This document shows, in pieces, positions 4,791 through 5,890 of a DNA stretch of 5,890 nt; within the stretch, counting starts at the first letter, position 1, and each line of letters starts with the position of its first letter. The notes beneath the pieces are model-generated. The model was not told where the DNA came from and searched no databases. It was given only the letters and a program-made list of their open reading frames with translations. The DNA lies in NCBI GenBank assembly GCA_020058145.1, contig JAGVEP010000505.1:1-5890 (forward strand), given 5' to 3'. The position numbers were made by a program, and so were the translations under genes. The DNA comes from Phycisphaerae bacterium. GTDB taxonomy: Bacteria; Planctomycetota; Phycisphaerae; UBA1845; Fen-1342.

Positions 4791-5468
4791 ATGCTACAAA
4801 CGGCATGCCGGTTGGCGCTATTGGCAGGGTTCGTCTGGATGGCGGCCAGTGCCGGGGCGACGCCGTTCTGGGTGGCGTGGGAAGGTGAGACCTACCCGGA
4901 GAATGAAGGCTGGAGCCGGCTCGTGCATAACGGCGGCGATGAACGCTGGTTTGAAAGCGGCGCGATGGTTCTCAGCGGAGACCCAAACAAAGTTGACGGA
5001 TACGGGATGCAGGTGCCTCTCGAGCTCGAAGTTGGGGAGCAATTCGTGGCGTGCTGGCGCGTCCGCGTCGACAGCGTAACCGCACTGTGGGACCCAGTCG
5101 TCGAAGTCGATTTCCACTACGGTTCTGTGATTTTGGCCTACAGCCGAGGCGAAATCTACAGCGTAATGGAGCAGGCGTCAATCCCGTTTGAGCCGGGGGT
5201 TTTTCATGAGTACTGGTTAACGTCTGATGACATGCGAGAGTATGAGTTGGGGGTAGATGGAGTTTTGGCATATACCGGACGGTTTGTTGGATACAACCCG
5301 GACTCGGGATTCGGCTGGGGCGATGCCACGTACAGCGGCAGCGTATCAGCTTGGGACCGGGTAGCGTTCGGGGTCGTTCCTGAACCGGCCACAAGCCTGC
5401 TATTCGGGGCCGGCGCGTCTGCACTGGTCGTCTTCAGCACCAAGAACACATGGAGGAAATGGTCATGA
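4791..5468 (+). CDS. PEP-CTERM secreted protein, paralogue 2
   Basis: The product has 225 residues and the same plan as paralogue 1. The signal peptide covers residues 1-23 (LALLAGFVWMAASAGA, AGA cleavage motif), followed by a TPFWVAWEGETYPENEGW opening. A beta-rich domain follows, with shared landmarks such as PFEPGVFHEYWLTSDDMREY and GWGDA. The tail is VPEP (196-199), a hydrophobic stretch LLFGAGASALVVF and a basic end (KNTWRKWS), the standard exosortase sorting signal. ATG 4791 is chosen because GGGAG (4779-4783) lies seven bases upstream, as in paralogue 1; in-frame GTG 4767 lacks this. The middle of the two proteins is strongly diverged, so they may bind different ligands or have lost constraint. 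The last codons overlap the next gene by four bases, implying co-transcription. Codon third positions look less GC-rich here than in argF. The molecular function is unknown. Confidence 0.88.
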   Translation: MLQTACRLALLAGFVWMAASAGATPFWVAWEGETYPENEGWSRLVHNGGDERWFESGAMVLSGDPNKVDGYGMQVPLELEVGEQFVACWRVRVDSVTALWDPVVEVDFHYGSVILAYSRGEIYSVMEQASIPFEPGVFHEYWLTSDDMREYELGVDGVLAYTGRFVGYNPDSGFGWGDATYSGSVSAWDRVAFGVVPEPATSLLFGAGASALVVFSTKNTWRKWS

Positions 5469-5890
5469 GAGTATGGGCGATTCATCTGGTACTGGGAATG
5501 CTCAGTTGCGCGGTCACGGAAGGCGCCATTGTGGCACACGAGTACAACGGGTATACTGACCCGTTTGACTACCACATTGCCTACTCTCCATCTGATGGTT
5601 TGCCGACCATCACGATCTACGCGCCTTCCGACCCCAACCTCCCATACGACTTCGACTGCTACGACAGCAACGACCCAAACCACGCGGCGGCTATCCGCGC
5701 GATAATGGCCGTCTCGGATATCGGCACCGTCGAACTCATGGTCCGCGGACACAACGGCCGGCAGTTCGGGGCCACCGAAGTGCGCTTGCTTCAACTCGAC
5801 CAGCCCGGCGTCAACGGCCGCATCATGGAATTCTACGTCGAAGGTCCCGTGGGGGCCGATGGCCAGACGCGGGTGGCCACGGTTGTGGGC
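5465..5890 (+). CDS. Secreted protein of unknown function, 3' end outside window
   Basis: The frame is open for 142 codons from ATG 5465 to the right edge. The start overlaps the previous stop as ATGA, and GGAGG (5452-5456) lies eight bases upstream, so translation is probably coupled to PEP-CTERM paralogue 2. The N-terminus is a signal peptide, MRVWAIHLVLGMLSCAVTEG, probably cleaved near TEGA. The MLSC stretch is a poor lipobox, so lipoprotein processing is possible but not favoured. The visible mature part is rich in Asp, Pro, Tyr and Gly (for example SDPNLPYDFDCYDSNDPNH at about residues 55-73). Further on are beta-strand-like stretches such as GTVELMVRG and VNGRIMEFYVEG. I recognise no family or catalytic motif. 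Co-expression with a surface-anchored protein suggests a shared extracellular role. Confidence 0.85.
   Translation, partial: MRVWAIHLVLGMLSCAVTEGAIVAHEYNGYTDPFDYHIAYSPSDGLPTITIYAPSDPNLPYDFDCYDSNDPNHAAAIRAIMAVSDIGTVELMVRGHNGRQFGATEVRLLQLDQPGVNGRIMEFYVEGPVGADGQTRVATVVG

Larger units (their letters stand above)
4682..5468 (+). repeat. Second copy of the duplicated promoter-plus-gene block
   Basis: This is the partner of 3845-4654. The match begins around AAGAAACCAACTTCGCTGACC, corresponding to AAAGAACCAGCCTGCCCGACC in copy 1, and continues through promoter, leader and coding region. Both copies are in direct orientation with only about 27 bp between the end of gene 1 and the start of this block. 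Boundaries are approximate. Confidence 0.78.

Overview
This GC-rich window looks like part of a planctomycete chromosome, possibly of the Phycisphaerae or a related uncultured lineage. This is inferred from the gene content, because no marker gene is present. The clues are a secreted protein with two dockerin-like 'NCDG..DFDDIDPF' repeats, two secreted proteins with VPEP exosortase sorting tails, an ECF sigma factor with the VKWHVFQARRKIR-type region 4, and a 32-bp GC-rich tandem repeat of a kind I associate from memory with planctomycete genomes.

Layout. Positions 2-508 hold the C-terminal ATPase domain of a sensor histidine kinase cut by the left edge, followed by a strong hairpin (565-601) that may end its transcript. 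Positions 672-1268 encode an ECF sigma factor with no adjacent anti-sigma gene. Positions 1379-2317 encode a complete ornithine carbamoyltransferase (argF). Positions 2510-3145 encode a small secreted cysteine-rich protein with a dockerin-like module; its candidate promoter is followed at once by a 13-bp-stem hairpin in the presumed 5' UTR. Convergent to it, on the minus strand (3559-3155), lies the remnant of a glycosylasparaginase gene. The remnant keeps both ends of the protein but has lost the middle, including the catalytic threonine. Five copies of a 32-bp tandem repeat (3615-3774) lie just upstream of the remnant.

The right third (about 3845-5890) is a locus for secreted, probably surface-anchored proteins, built by tandem duplication. 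Two paralogous PEP-CTERM proteins (3956-4654 and 4791-5468) each have their own near-consensus promoter, TTGACT-18 nt-TAGAAT or TTGACT-18 nt-TAAAAT, inside a conserved upstream block. The second is followed, with a 4-nt ATGA overlap and a strong ribosome binding site, by another secreted protein that runs off the right edge. The first is followed at the equivalent place by a 19-codon stub (4641-4700) with its own ribosome binding site and a signal-peptide-like start. The simplest reading is that a two-gene cassette was duplicated and the first copy of the second gene was then deleted down to its start.

I see no CRISPR array, tRNA, rRNA, insertion sequence or defence system. The most notable items are the duplicated promoter-plus-PEP-CTERM cassette with its stub, the internally deleted asparaginase beside the tandem repeat, and the hairpin leader of the dockerin-like gene.
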